From positions 5,376,501 through 5,440,500 of the forward strand of contig JAGMUV010000002.1 of the NCBI GenBank assembly GCA_020744425.1: DNA of 64,000 bases. Direction: 5' to 3'. The notes beneath the pieces were generated by a model. The model saw only the letters and a program-made list of their open reading frames with translations, was not told the DNA's origin and ran no database searches. Below are positions 48,812 through 60,397 of this stretch, piece after piece. The first letter of the stretch is position 1; each line of letters starts with the position of its first letter. This DNA is from Dactylonectria macrodidyma (lineage: Eukaryota > Ascomycota > Sordariomycetes > Hypocreales > Nectriaceae). Made by a program: the position numbers and the translations under genes.

Positions 48812-51810
48812 CTAGTACTCCTCGACCGCACAGTTGGGGTGCAGGACATACACGACTTGAGAGGATACGGCAGAACTAGACTCACCAGCGCCATCGCCGC
48901 TGCCGTCGCCTCGGAGAGCCATGAGAATGTTTTCCTAAGGAAAATGACATGTTAGTTCTCTGATCAAATGTGACGTTGATTTGGAGTTGAGAGTGGTGAT
49001 TTACCTTGACCATCTTCTTGAGCACCATGTTGGCAAGCCCCTTTTCACGGTGGTAGTCCTCCTCTCCTTCAAGCTCAGCCTCCTTCTGCTCGAGAAACCA
49101 GTTGACAAGCTCTTCGCCGTTGACACCCTCACCGATGCCACTCTCGTCATCATTGACTCGTTGGACGAACATGTTGACCATCTTGATGTAATTGTCATAC
49201 GTTATGGTGTGCTTGCGTTTCTCGGGTGCCACCGAGCCATCAGCTCGCTGCTCTTGCTCTGCCATGTCGGCATCGCCCTCATGGTCACGGCCGGCCGCGG
49301 CGTCGGCAGCTCGAAGGAGCGTCTCACTGTCCTCCTGGGTCTCCTCGTCGTCCATCTCGACGTCGTCATGTTCGACGGAGATAATACTTTGTCTGAGGAG
49401 GTTGGATGCTTCGATGACCATCTCGGGGCCAATGTCCTCGGTGCAGTTCACCTTGGCGATGGCCTCGGACAGACGGATCATACTTTCAAGCTGACGCACG
49501 GTGATACGATACGAATTCTTGCCCACACCACCTTGGGCATCATCTGCACGGAGCTCCTTGTACTTCTGGACGAGGATTTCCTTGGCCTCATCGCTGAATT
49601 CCGGCCTGAACGTCTTGGCGAAGCGGATATACCGCTGGAGCTGTTCAGTGCTAAATTCGGGCTCAACGGCCTCGTCTCGGAATTGGTGGATGCTGACGAT
49701 GTGCTCGGCCAGGTGACGGTCGACCTGCTCGTTGCACTCGTCGAGGACAACGAAGAAGAGATCAAAACGAGACATGATGGGAGCGGACATGTTGATGTTA
49801 GCACGGAGGGTGGTTTTGCGGTTGTAACGGCCAGACACGGGGTTGGCAGCAGCCAAGATGCTAGTCCTGGCGTTGAGGGTGGCCTGGATGCCGGCCTTGG
49901 CAATGGAGATGGTCTGCTGTTCCATAGCCTCGTGGATGGCGACTTGGTCCGCAATGTCCATCTTGTCGAATTCATCGATGGCGCATATGCCGTTATCTGC
50001 CAGCATAAGGGCACCCGCCTCAATGGTAAACTCGCCCGTCTCCTCGTCCTTCACAACAGCTGCGGTGAGACCAGCGGCGGACGAAGCCTTGCCGCTGGTG
50101 TAGACAGCGCGCGGCGCAAAGGAGCAGACATACTTGAGGAACTGGGACTTGGAGGTTGAGGGATCACCCACGATGCAGATGTTGATGTCTCCTCGGAGTT
50201 GCATGCCTTCAGGGGTGGTCTTGTGGACACCGGACATGAGCTGAAGAAGAAGACCCTTTTTGACGACTTCGTGGCCGTATACCATGGGGGCGATGGACTG
50301 CACAAGACGGGAGTAGATGTGGTCACCATGGACCATGGCTCGAAGATCCTCGATCTCAGAGCGGTTCATGGAAGACAGAACCGCAGCTTGAGCAGCTTCG
50401 ATGTCCTGGTCTCCATCATTGACGTTGCCCTGGGTCAAGGCATTGACGATGTCGGCGGCACCGCTCGTGGCAGATTGGCCAGAGGATGCCGTGTCTGGGG
50501 CGACCATACAAGCGAGGAAGGCAAGACGGTAGGTCAGGTCGCGTACGCCCAGGGCCTTGAGGCCACTGATTCCAGCACCACCAGCGTCTGCCCCACGAGG
50601 CGCATTTCGATCGTCACGTATGGCAGTTGGCCGTAGACCCGGGAGACCGAGCTGGCTGACATCAGGGACAACAATCAAGGCGCCTGTGAAGATACACTTC
50701 TCGCCAGCCTTGGCTCGGTCGACAATCTCACCGCGGAGAATCACATCCATGGTACGGGGCATGCTGCCAGTGGGGATCTCGGAGCTGTTCTCCTGAATGC
50801 GGACCTTTTGCCAATCGACAAAGGTGCTGTGGCGAATATCTAGTTGCCAAGCCAAGCGGTTCTGGCAGGTGTTGTTGGGACATTGTGTGGGCTCGGTGTA
50901 TCGAAAGGTCTGTTCAACGTTGGGGACGACAGTACGGCAGGCTTCGCAGACGAAAGTAGCCAGCGACAGCTCGGGGCGGACTTCGGAAGTTCGGGTGACG
51001 GTGCCAGAGATGGAGAGAAGCTGGCCGATGTTGGCAGCTCGTAAAGCACGCACCCTGGAGACAAGAGGCAGGTTATAGAAGGCAATGGAGAAGAGCTTGT
51101 CGGTCTGTTGGTTCTCGTTCTTTCGGTGCGACGACTCGGATTGGCTGGCGGAGCCGAGGTGGCTAGCAGCGGAAGTAGTCAGGTTGCTCGAGGTGGTGGG
51201 CTGACGATGCTCGCGGAAGTATTGGGGCTCGTACTTGGCGATCATGTTGTGAAGGGCGGCAGTGAGGAAGGGGAGGAAGCGGTAGTACTGGCGCATGACA
51301 CCGTCGGCCAAGCTCCCGTTTTCCCATGAGGCCAGGTGCTTGTAATCGAGATAAAAGGTAGACAGGGATAGACTCTTCATGCCCTTGATCTGCGCAACGT
51401 AGTACTTGTCGGTGATGACGGCACTGGAAGCGGGGGCGCCGGAGGAGAGAGGGTCTTCGATGAAGCTGTTGATCAATGGTGAGAAAGGTGTTCTGGCGCA
51501 GAGTGAAAGACGCTGAACAAAGGACTCACTTCTCAATGAACGCCTCAAAGTGGTCTTGGACCAATATACCAATTCGATCATCAACACGCGGGATGTCGGC
51601 GGAATTAGGGACTCTAGAGCCGCGGGGCACCTGGTCGTCGGCGAACCCATCGGCCTCGTCGTCGCTGGGGGCGCCCATATTTTCCGATGGTGGACCTCGA
51701 GGCCGGGCAGACGATGACGATGGGAGGCCAAAGTTACGACGGGGAGTTGCACCGCCAGCCCGTGTGGGAGCGTCGGACATCATGAACCCGGCTTCACTTG
51801 AGGCGGCCAT
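48812..51810 (-). CDS. MCM6: DNA replication licensing factor Mcm6
   Basis: Three exons (51810-51530, 51465-49005, 48934-48812) encode 954 residues. Mcm6 is one of six subunits of the MCM2-7 replicative helicase. Features in order: an N-terminal acidic, disordered leader; a zinc finger (CEAC then CPNNTC, about 267-290); Walker A GDPSTSKSQ near 526; Walker B DEFDK near 590; and the arginine finger SRFD near 659. Subfamily assignment to Mcm6 rests on IEAGALMLADNGICAIDEFDK, KAGIQATLNARTSILAAANP and the C-terminal winged helix ending NCAVEEY. The start was taken at 51810 (MAASSEAGF); MSDAPTRAGG at 51780 is possible. MluI boxes lie upstream. Confidence 0.94.
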
Positions 51811-52384
51811 GATGGGTGAGGCAGAGAGGGAGGCGCGGGAGCGAAGGAGGGGTGTTCTCTCTCTTCAACGCTTGTCTCTAAGGATTGGTGAGGTGGGCGC
51901 TTCTCGTAGTGGCGACGAAGGATCGCACTGGCGTGAATAGCAATAGTGGTGGTATCTGGGCGTAGTTGTGTCGATGTCCCGTTGTGGTGTTGCTGGCTGG
52001 CTGCTGAGGGTTGTGGGGGATCTTTCTGCAGTGGAATTGGGTGGGCCAGATTTTTGCATGGGTGCGGCGGCATTGATTGGACAGACGAGACGCGTTGGGC
52101 ACGCGTCGAGGGGCTTCCTTGCGCGACGCGACTTTAATTGATTGCATGACCCGCCTTGTCTTGAAACGACGTAAATCGCTTTGGCTTCCCTAGGTACCTA
52201 CCTAAAAGCATCCAATGATGCTTTCTTTGACTTCATGCACTATTTAGCTCTTTCTTGCGTTGTTCAGCTCAGGACTGCCGGTCTAGTCGGGCAGTACGCA
52301 GTTCATGTCGCCTGTTTTCGCTCTCCAGTATCTACTCTTTCGCTGCCTATTATTCTTGGCAATATGTTGTGGTAGTATATGTGC
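51811..52384. other. MCM6 promoter
   Basis: 574 bp between MCM6 and the 3' end of the transporter. It carries cell-cycle boxes at about 280-320 bp from the MCM6 start (annotated separately) and a CCTAGGTACCTACCTA motif at 52189-52204. Confidence 0.55.
52090..52131. promoter_or_regulatory. MluI cell-cycle boxes upstream of MCM6
   Basis: Two perfect ACGCGT palindromes at 52090-52095 and 52101-52106, plus ACGCGA at 52126-52131, within 42 bp. ACGCGT is the binding site of the MBF/DSC1 G1-S factor in yeasts, and MCM genes are classic targets. Confidence 0.65.
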
Positions 52385-54059
52385 TCAGAGAATGTACTCG
52401 AAATCCAAAGACTTGTCGCCTTTATCCCAATTGTCCGTGATTCCATCCGTTCTCTGCTTATCTTTGATCTGGTTCCTGCGCCTTGGGATGAAATAGATGA
52501 CGACAATGCCCGCAGCCAGCCATGAACTCCATTGACAAGCTAACAGCGTTACCAAGAATATACCTGAACAGATTAATCTCGGTGTGAAAAGCCGTGCCTG
52601 CTGCGAGGACTCACCGAGGTGCCGTTTTAGTGGGATACACCTGGCCGGAAACGACGCCAGAGATATTGGCAATGGAGACGAAGAATGGCAAGGCTGCGCT
52701 TCGTTTGCGGTCCGGCTTGATGTTGTTTGATACCCATGTAACGAGCAGGGTGTTGTATGTGTACACTGGAGATGAATAAGTCCATGAAGCAACACCGTAA
52801 CAGATCCAAACTCACGGCCCGAGCACAGAAACGTAGCAAAGAATCCTGCACCGACTACAGATGTCCCAATAGGGATGGCGTAACCGATAATGACAATCAA
52901 GGGCACAAGGACAACCACGGCAGCGCGCTTTTGCAATCGATCCGAGATAAATGTGACAAGGGCAAGGATGATACAGCCAGTGATGTAAACAGGGATCGTA
53001 AGGTAATTGGCCCAGAAAGACTCAAAGCTGGTCCCGAGTTAGCAGGTCACTTGGTGAAGAGCTCATCGCTCTCGGCGAGACATACCCCAAACCTTTGATG
53101 ATGGTGGGCAAGAAAGTGCCAAATCCGAACAGCAGAACGCCAGCACAGAACAAGCTGAGGCCGGCAGCCCATACCATGGTATCTGTAAGTGCCATCCAGA
53201 CGTAGGACCACGAGAACTCGTCGGAGCCTGTATACACAATGTCGCGTGCTCTCCGATCCTTCATCAGCCTCTTCTCGTCTTCCTTTAGAAACCAGGCCTC
53301 CTCCGACGAGCGTGGAAGCGTTGCCCAGCATGCCAACCCGAAGACAATAGAGATCGCGCCCTCGATAATGAAGAGCCATCTCCAGGCCGCGATGCCCAGC
53401 CTGTCACCCATCATCTGGATGGCGTATGCAATTAGCCCGCCAAATGCACCGGCCAGCGCCGTAGAGCCATACAGAACCGCGATCCGCTTCGCTTGGCTGC
53501 CTCGGGGATAGATGGTCGATATCAAAAAGCTTAGGGCTGGGAAGATGCCTGCCTCAGTGAAGCCTAGAATGAGCCGCAGGACGACAGCGTGGGTGTAGCT
53601 GTGGATGAAACCAGTGGAGATGACGACGATACTCCAGAGTATGATGGCAATGGCGATGACCGAGTTGGCACCGTACCTTTTGACCGCGAGGACCCAAGGG
53701 ATCTCGAAAATGACATATGTGACGTAGAAGAGGGAGGTCAGGTTGGCGAAGTCGTTGCCTTTGAAGTTCAAGTCTTCTTCAAACCCAAAGATGCGAGCAT
53801 TTCCTGACAACGGTGTGAGTTTAATTGGACAAGATGACCTAAGAGTGACCGTACCAATGTTTATTCGATCTAAATACGACAATATTTTGATTATAATAAA
53901 CTGGGGTAGGACATAGCAGTCAAACTTCCTGACTGTGGCCCTCTCCTTCTCCGGGTCAATGAAGACGACGGCCGTGGCATCTTCAAATGACGCGCGGGGT
54001 TCCGTGTCTGGAGGGGTGTCGCTGGAGGTGTGTTTCCCTTCGCCTTTTTCGGCACTCAT
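52385..54059 (-). pseudogene. ACS-family MFS transporter (allantoate/nicotinate permease-like), apparently frameshifted
   Basis: Exons 54059-53855, 53803-53086, 53027-52816, 52765-52615 and a last exon from 52563 encode a twelve-helix permease of the anion:cation symporter (Dal5/Tna1) family. Supporting motifs are KFDCYVLP, SYLDRINIGNARIFGFEEDL, FYVTYVIFEIPW, GFTEAGIFPALSFLIS, YGSTALAGAFGG and AWRWLFIIEG. In the last exon the family motif PRYILGNAVSLSMEF is in one frame, while the equally typical end PRRRN...GDKSLDFEYIL is in another. The switch falls at a GGCT tandem duplication on the minus strand (+ strand 52515-52522). Read as spliced, the protein ends about 30 residues after the break. 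A 37 bp intron would restore frame but is too short for this gene set. Either a real frameshift or an assembly error. Confidence 0.65.
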
Positions 54060-55040
54060 TGTGAAGAAAGCAACAAAAGCACTCGGAGAGAAATGTAGAA
54101 TGGGCAAAGGAAAGGCGAGAGAGGAGAGGAGCTTTAGGTTAGGAGGATTGAGAGTTTGTGTGGTGTGATGCGTTTTAAATAAATATCGACGGGATTTTGA
54201 GGAGCCATAAGTTCTTACTCACAGATAACACCGTTAGTTGGTAATAATAGTTCAGAGGGGCTCTTGGCACTCCGTCGCGTGGTTGCTCAGAAAGACACGC
54301 TGGTCGTCCACTGCTTACATGCCAACACCACTGGTAGGATGATAGCCCAGGACTACACCGCAAACATGATCACGAATAGAATGGCAAAGAACAACAAATG
54401 TTATACGAGCAACCCCCAGTCGAAGTACCCACGTCTACTATGTAGGATAGTGACCCCGAGGAGCTAGCCGTTCTTTGGAAACACAGAAAGAGGGGGTGGT
54501 TGACGAACAAGCATCCGCAGCTATCAGCCGTTGTTGATTCGTCTCGAACTACCGTTAGAGGGCAACGGTCGGACATGCGAGGTCGACGGATATTGTGACG
54601 AGGAAGGCTAAGCTGGGGGGACATGGGTTGTTCGGCGTGCAGAGATGCGAGCCGGGGAGGAGAGATATGAGCATGGATGTGAACATATCTGGAGGGTTGT
54701 AGTTGCAAAGGGACGATGTAGCAAATCAAATGCGTACATCTCTTGTAGCTGGACCATGGTTGTAAGCTCCGCAGCGCGTTTGCCGGACCGTAACTGTCTG
54801 TATGTAGTCGAGATCGGCATACGGCATAGGAGAGTGACGTTCGTTAAGATAGAGGCAGCCCTTGTCTATCCGATTCTTATCATGCAAGTCTCGGTTTGAA
54901 ACATGCAAAATATCCACGCATGAACAAGGGTAAGATGTCTTAACAAATAGGTCAGGTCTAGAGTAAGCCTTGGTCTATTATCTAGTTATCAGGTTCTAGC
55001 TTCACCACCCACTCGCTTGTCTAGTTCTCCCACGCATGGC
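54060..55040. other. Intergenic 1 kb
   Basis: Promoter of the transporter and 3' flank of the amidase. AT-rich with several short ORFs, none with a domain. Confidence 0.5.
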
Positions 55041-56907
55041 CTACTTCCGGCCCATGGCATGCTCAATCTCTTCAAGAGCAGCGAGGACCTTCTCGTCGAA
55101 TTGTCTTCGTCCAATGAGCTGCAGACTCACCGGGGCATTGGTATACTTCTCCGGGCTGTACATGTCGTAGACGAACTTATCCTGGTCGTTCTTCGGGACG
55201 TAGCTCAAATCCTTGGGATCCTTAGCTGGATCGACCGTGGTAACGGGGAACACGGCTCCTGGATAGTCAAGTAAATTCCAGTGTGCGGTGTAACCCCAAT
55301 AGCGGGACTGGTCGTGCGGTGTCGCGGCACCGAATGATGGCGGGCAGAGGATCACATCAACTTCCTTGCCATCCTTCGCGCTAGTTTCGTTCCAAGCACG
55401 AGAGTAGGCTGCGCGGTACTCATCTCGCTTGACGCAGAGCTGTGGAAAACATTAGTTCATAGTTGATTCAATGTGTAAGGAGAAAACTGACCTCCCAAAG
55501 CTCATGTTGGGTGTGATTCTTGACGGTTGGCTGCTCTTGGATGATGAACTTGGTCAATGGCAGTACAGGCTCGCCGGCCTCCTCCATCAGCGTAAGTGCC
55601 TCTTCGCCACCATCCGGCCAATATAGCGCCGAGATGATATCCCAGCCTTTAGCGTGATCCAAGGGCTCGCAGTCCCAGTCGACGACTTCCATGCCCGCCT
55701 TCCGACATGCCTCTGCGACCTCCTTCAGGGCCCGGGTCATCGGGGGGTGGGGTTGTACCACACCGTCTGACCACTGCACTGCTATTTTGAGAGGCTTTGT
55801 GAACTTGTATGGCGTCCATTCCTTGACGGTGAGAGATGGGTCGATGCGCCAGGGCTCGGATGATAGCGCGACTTTCATAAACAGCTCCAGCGCTTCACGG
55901 TCAACGGTCATCGGCCCTGCGGTTGATGCGATGGTCTCCTTGCCGGCCATGATACTCCTTTGACCCGCTACTGAGACGCGTTTTAGAGTAGGTCTGGACT
56001 TGGTTAGTGTTGATGTTTTTTAGTGATGAGATACGGGGTTGACGTACTTGAAACCGTAGATGCCAACATGGGCGGACGGGCAGCGAATGCTTCCACCGAT
56101 GTCACCACCGACACCCTAGACATGTTAGGAGCCGATATGCCTCTTGGGAAATTTGCGTTGTGAAAGCGGGCTATAAACTTACAAAAATACTTCCACGCAT
56201 ACCAATAAGTGCTGATTCTCCTCCGCTGCTACCTCCTGATGTGAGGTTGCGGTTGTAGGGGTTGACAGTGCGGCCAAAAATATTATTGTTGGTCTCCAAG
56301 TGCATGATGGTTTGAGGCTGGGTTGTTCTAGCGTAGAAAACGCAACCCTCATTCCAAAAGGTGTCGTATAGAATATTAGAGCCATGCTTTTTGCCGATCC
56401 AAGCAACAAACGATGCAGTGGTAGCGACGTCTTGGCCAACCATGCCGTGGTGTTCCTTGGTGGAGATGGGCAAACCGAAGAGCAGCCCCTTGGGCTCAGG
56501 CAGAGAGTCAAGATGCTTTGCTCGAGTAATGGCTTCATCCCACATCAGAGCCACGAGGCAGTTTGTCTGGGATTGTTAGCGTTTCGGTTTTCGTCTTGGG
56601 GTGTCTGGGGTATCAATCTTACTGCAGCTTGTGCTAGGGCGGCACGACGCAAGAACGCCCTGGTCACTTCTTCAACTGAGATCTTCCGCTCACGCAAGAC
56701 AGTCAGAAGCTCGTTGACAGAGTAGTTTTCGGTAATTTCAATCTCTTTAGGGGTTAGGACAGCCTTGGGTAAGTCCTGTGAGCTAAGGGGCAGCTCATCT
56801 GGGACGCCTTGCAGCTTTGGCTCAACCTTGGCAAGGGCGGCATCGCGATTGGCTCTGGCCCAAGCGGCCTTGTCTTGCCATGAATTGAGATCCTGAAGGG
56901 CAGCCAT
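55041..56907 (-). CDS. Acetamidase-type amidase
   Basis: Five exons (56907-56623, 56566-56183, 56115-56048, 55993-55492, 55439-55041) encode 545 residues. It belongs to the amidase signature family, which hydrolyses amides to acid and ammonia. The Ser-cisSer-Lys triad is visible: Lys in PISTKEHHG near 133, cis-Ser in LTSGGSSGGE near 211, and the nucleophile Ser in GVGGDIGGSIRCPS near 232. The length and the N-terminal domain (LTPKEIEITENYSVNELLTVLRERKISVEEVTRAFLRRA) are those of fungal AmdS-like enzymes. No signal peptide, so cytosolic. All exons are in phase. Its substrate is not readable. It sits co-directional with the neighbouring permease. Confidence 0.93.
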
Positions 56908-57801
56908 GTTTGTTTATGCGATCGGAGGTGTAAGTGAAACAATCGAAGAGAAAGAGAAAGAGAAGTGAGGTGTGAGATGGAAGACGATTAGGATGTACAA
57001 AGGCAGTCACGGGGTGCATCTGTAAGTGGGTGGAGCACGGAATTGTCAAAGCTCGGGCCGACAGGGAGCAGTTGACACAGGCAAGAATGAGCGAGCAGAG
57101 GGCGGGAATTGAATGGGTATCCGTGAAGCTAATAATTAGGCTAATGAAGGCCAACGACTACCTACAGACAAGCCTTGTTAATAGAGCGACGCTCGATAAT
57201 CGAAAAGGACAGCATCGGCATTTGCTAGCTTGTGAGATGGATGGATATCGTCGGATCCCGCAAAGCCGAGCCCGCCTCCGCAAACACCATTAAGCGGGGG
57301 GTCTCCAATCTAACCCAGAGCCGGTTGATTATCACCTATTCAATAAAGCGGGATTTCTTTCCTTACATTCAATGATAATAAGTGGGTTTTCCGCGGTCGC
57401 ATTTACATTCCTAATTGGGGCACTCGCATCCCGCTTGTGCGGTACGGAGCACTTTGACGGGGATCTCATCCTCTCCTTGTGTGTCTTTCTCATCCCCAAG
57501 ACAGCTCTATCTTGTTATGGAAACCGATCATTTCTCCTTCTCTGCTCGCGGTGGGGAACGAATAGATACCTTGCCTACCTGAGAATCATCCGCACTTGAT
57601 GTCACACACAGATGTAGCCTACGTCGCGTGCCGACAACCGGGGTTTTCTTATCTAAACCCGCCATGGCTGTGGGTCTCTGTCTGAACAATCTATAAACCC
57701 CGCCCGATAACTTTGCATCCAACCAATCCCAGTTAATTGCGACAGTAGTGAAGGGCCATTCATGCAGGGTAGACGCCTGACACGCCCGTGTCGCTCACGA
57801 G
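56908..57801. other. Divergent promoter amidase / Zn2Cys6 gene
   Basis: About 0.9 kb between divergent genes; no gene is recognised in it. Shared control of the amidase and the regulator is possible but only inferred. Confidence 0.5.
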
Positions 57802-59485
57802 ATGTCATCAACGCGCATACCGTATCTCCATCCATCCTAGGAATACGACCCGCCTCATTTTCGGCATCCGTGTCGCCATGAATGATGAATCTCATGATGT
57901 AACCTGTCGTCAAGAAAAGAAACGGCTCAAGCCACGACAAGACAGGGTGCCTGACATGTCGCCACAGGTAAGCTCCTATCCGTATAAACTCCCGCGTACA
58001 GTTGTCGTCAACACACCTCTCTGACCCCTCCCTTGGGCTACGTAGGCGTAAGAAATGTACAGAAAACGTCTTCCCTGTCTGCGGTACGTGTTCGCGCTTG
58101 AACCTCAAGTGTGTTCGCGAGCCGGTCCGTGACGTGGTCCCTGGCGGCTATTCACAACGGCCTCATGTGCCCTTGCCAGGCCCGATTCCAACATGCTTGC
58201 AATCTTCAATGTTGGCGAGTGCGCCCATTGAAGTCCCCAAAAAGCGATACTTTATGGGGTACTACATCACAGTATTGACCCGTCACCTGACTGTTAGCGA
58301 GCAATTCAACTCGTTCCTCTCAGGTCAGCTGCCATTGAGCCTAATGTTGCTGCGTCCGCATTACTCACTCATGTCACACTAGCTTTCCTCCCAATGGCGA
58401 TGGAGTCAGTCGTCCTATCCGATGCCCTGCTCGCTTTGGCCTCGGGGCATCTGTCTCTTGTCAACAACTCCTATAAAGTGACGGCTCTTGAAGCCCGGTC
58501 TATTGCAATACGCAACCTGGCCATGGCCATCAGCACGCCTTCAAATCTCGTCACCTGGCATGAGATCAATGCAGCGGCTTGTCTCATCTTTGTAGTCTCC
58601 GAGGTTGGGACAGGTGACTGCAAGGACTGGTACAACCACCTGCAAGGGGCGAAAAACATCATCATGTCCGCCTCAGCATGCTCCAGCTCAGGGAAAACCC
58701 TACTCGGACCGGAGGCTTTCAAAACAAGCGCCGAGGGTCGATGGGTTCTCCGAAACTTTGCCTACCATGACATCATCGGCAGCGTGACGTTGAGAAAGCG
58801 ACCTCTGCTAGAGGGTAGTTACCTTAATGGCATCACCGATGTTGTAGACAGCTATTTGGGAGTTGCAACTGAACTGCTTTGTTTTCTTGCAACCATTAGC
58901 TCCCTTGATGAAGATACTAAACTTGATGAGGATATGCCCAACCATGAAGTTAAAAGCCGAAATGCTTTATTCCACAACACGAGTGCGAACCTCGAGAAGA
59001 AATTGCAAGATTGGCGTTGCAACCATGATGCTCCTGAAGCCCTTGCCGCTGTCGCCTATGCAATCCAGGGCGCTGCTCTTATTGTTTTTTATCGACTCGT
59101 GCGCAATCGACTAAGGCTCAGCGACCACCCTGGCTTGGTGAAACTCCCTTCAAACTCAAGACTCATCGACGTCGTACAGTCGAAGATACGCGATCAGGTT
59201 TCCAATATCATGAGTCATGTGGCCAGCATCCCCATCGGCACAGCTCCTGAGTCTGCGCTGCTGTTCCCTCTATTTATGGCTGGTGGAGAGACAAGAGAAG
59301 ACTGCTATGTTTCCCTGATTCGCAAGCGCTTACGAATGACATTGGACCAGCGAAAATTCCAGAATGTTGCGAGGGCTTTGGAAGTTCTCGAGCAACTCTG
59401 GAATCGGCGGCAGGGCACAGATGGAGCCAATGCCGACTGGTCAGATATTTTGCATGCATGCGGAGAGTATCTCCTATTAACTTGA
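57802..59485 (+). CDS. Zn(II)2Cys6 transcription factor with fungal-specific domain
   Basis: The DNA-binding domain reads TGCLTCRHRRKKC-TENVFPVC-GTCSRLNLKC, with all six Cys present, assembled from 57920-57967 and 58046-58323. A second intron leads into 58383-59485, which encodes the Fungal_trans_2-like regulatory region (AMESVVLSDALLALASGHLS, WYNHLQGAKNIIM). The start is uncertain: no ATG is in frame directly upstream. The best closed model begins at 57802 (MSSTRIP), splices 57821 to 57920 through a GTATCT donor and an AAAAG acceptor, and totals 482 residues. Alternatively the ATG at 57878 opens a frame that needs a one-base shift. It lies divergent to the amidase and could regulate it. Confidence 0.7.
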
Positions 59486-60397
59486 TGCAAGTTTGAGCAA
59501 TATCAAACTACGCTACTTGTGGTAAGAGTCTCTAGTTCGGGAGTCTTTTACTCCCCTATTCAATTTATATGGATAACAGTATGCTACTAACTGCTATGAA
59601 GTTCAGGTCAATTTTGTTCCCCCATCCTTTATGATCAAATATATATATGCAGATCAGAGTGAGTTTTACTTCTCATGAATTGGCTCAACACGTTCTGCGG
59701 CGGTGATACGCGAGCTACGACAGTGAGCGTCTTTTTTCAAGCAATTGATTGGTCTCTCAATCCACATTCAAATCTATCTATGTGATTAGAAGTGCCTACT
59801 ATCAAGACGTCCCGGTACCGGTGAGTGATAGACAAGACTAACTTCGTTGTCGATGTGACTGAATATGGCACTTGGTGGTGTTGACCTAATCGGAAGACGC
59901 TGACACGTGAGGTAGTATGGCGCTAACTAGGGCCACCGCCGACGACGCCGTTATCACGAGAGCTTCCGAACTCGCCTTAGGGGTTGGCTTTCTAGTCAGT
60001 GACAGGAGACAAGATATAAGGTCATTGACCTCTTGATAAGATTAAGGGGGCATATTATGTATGTTGGTATCTCATGATTGTTCGTTGATTGACTGGACAT
60101 CAGTCTGGCCAAGTCCGCGTGACTGGACCATTCTCCGGCATCGTATCGACGACCGGCACGTTACAATACACCGTGGCTAGCCTTATCAGTGGCATCAACC
60201 CTGACACCGCTGGGCAATGATATGGGTAACCCACACGATTTGGTCATATAAGCTTGAGACTTGAGTCTATCGAACGAGACAAGTAGTCTGGTCTACTTTG
60301 ACATAATACACACATATTGATCAATCATTTGCAATTTTTGTTTTCAATATCATAGGGCTTCAACTAGAAATCGACAAGACAACATCAACTGGATAAC
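59486..60397. other. Intergenic 0.9 kb
   Basis: AT-rich sequence between the Zn2Cys6 gene and the decayed aminotransferase. Nothing recognised. Confidence 0.5.

Noticed and set aside
48981..50159. 392-codon + strand ORF opposite MCM6
   Set aside because: Antisense shadow of MCM6; Val/Leu/Gly-rich translation without domain.
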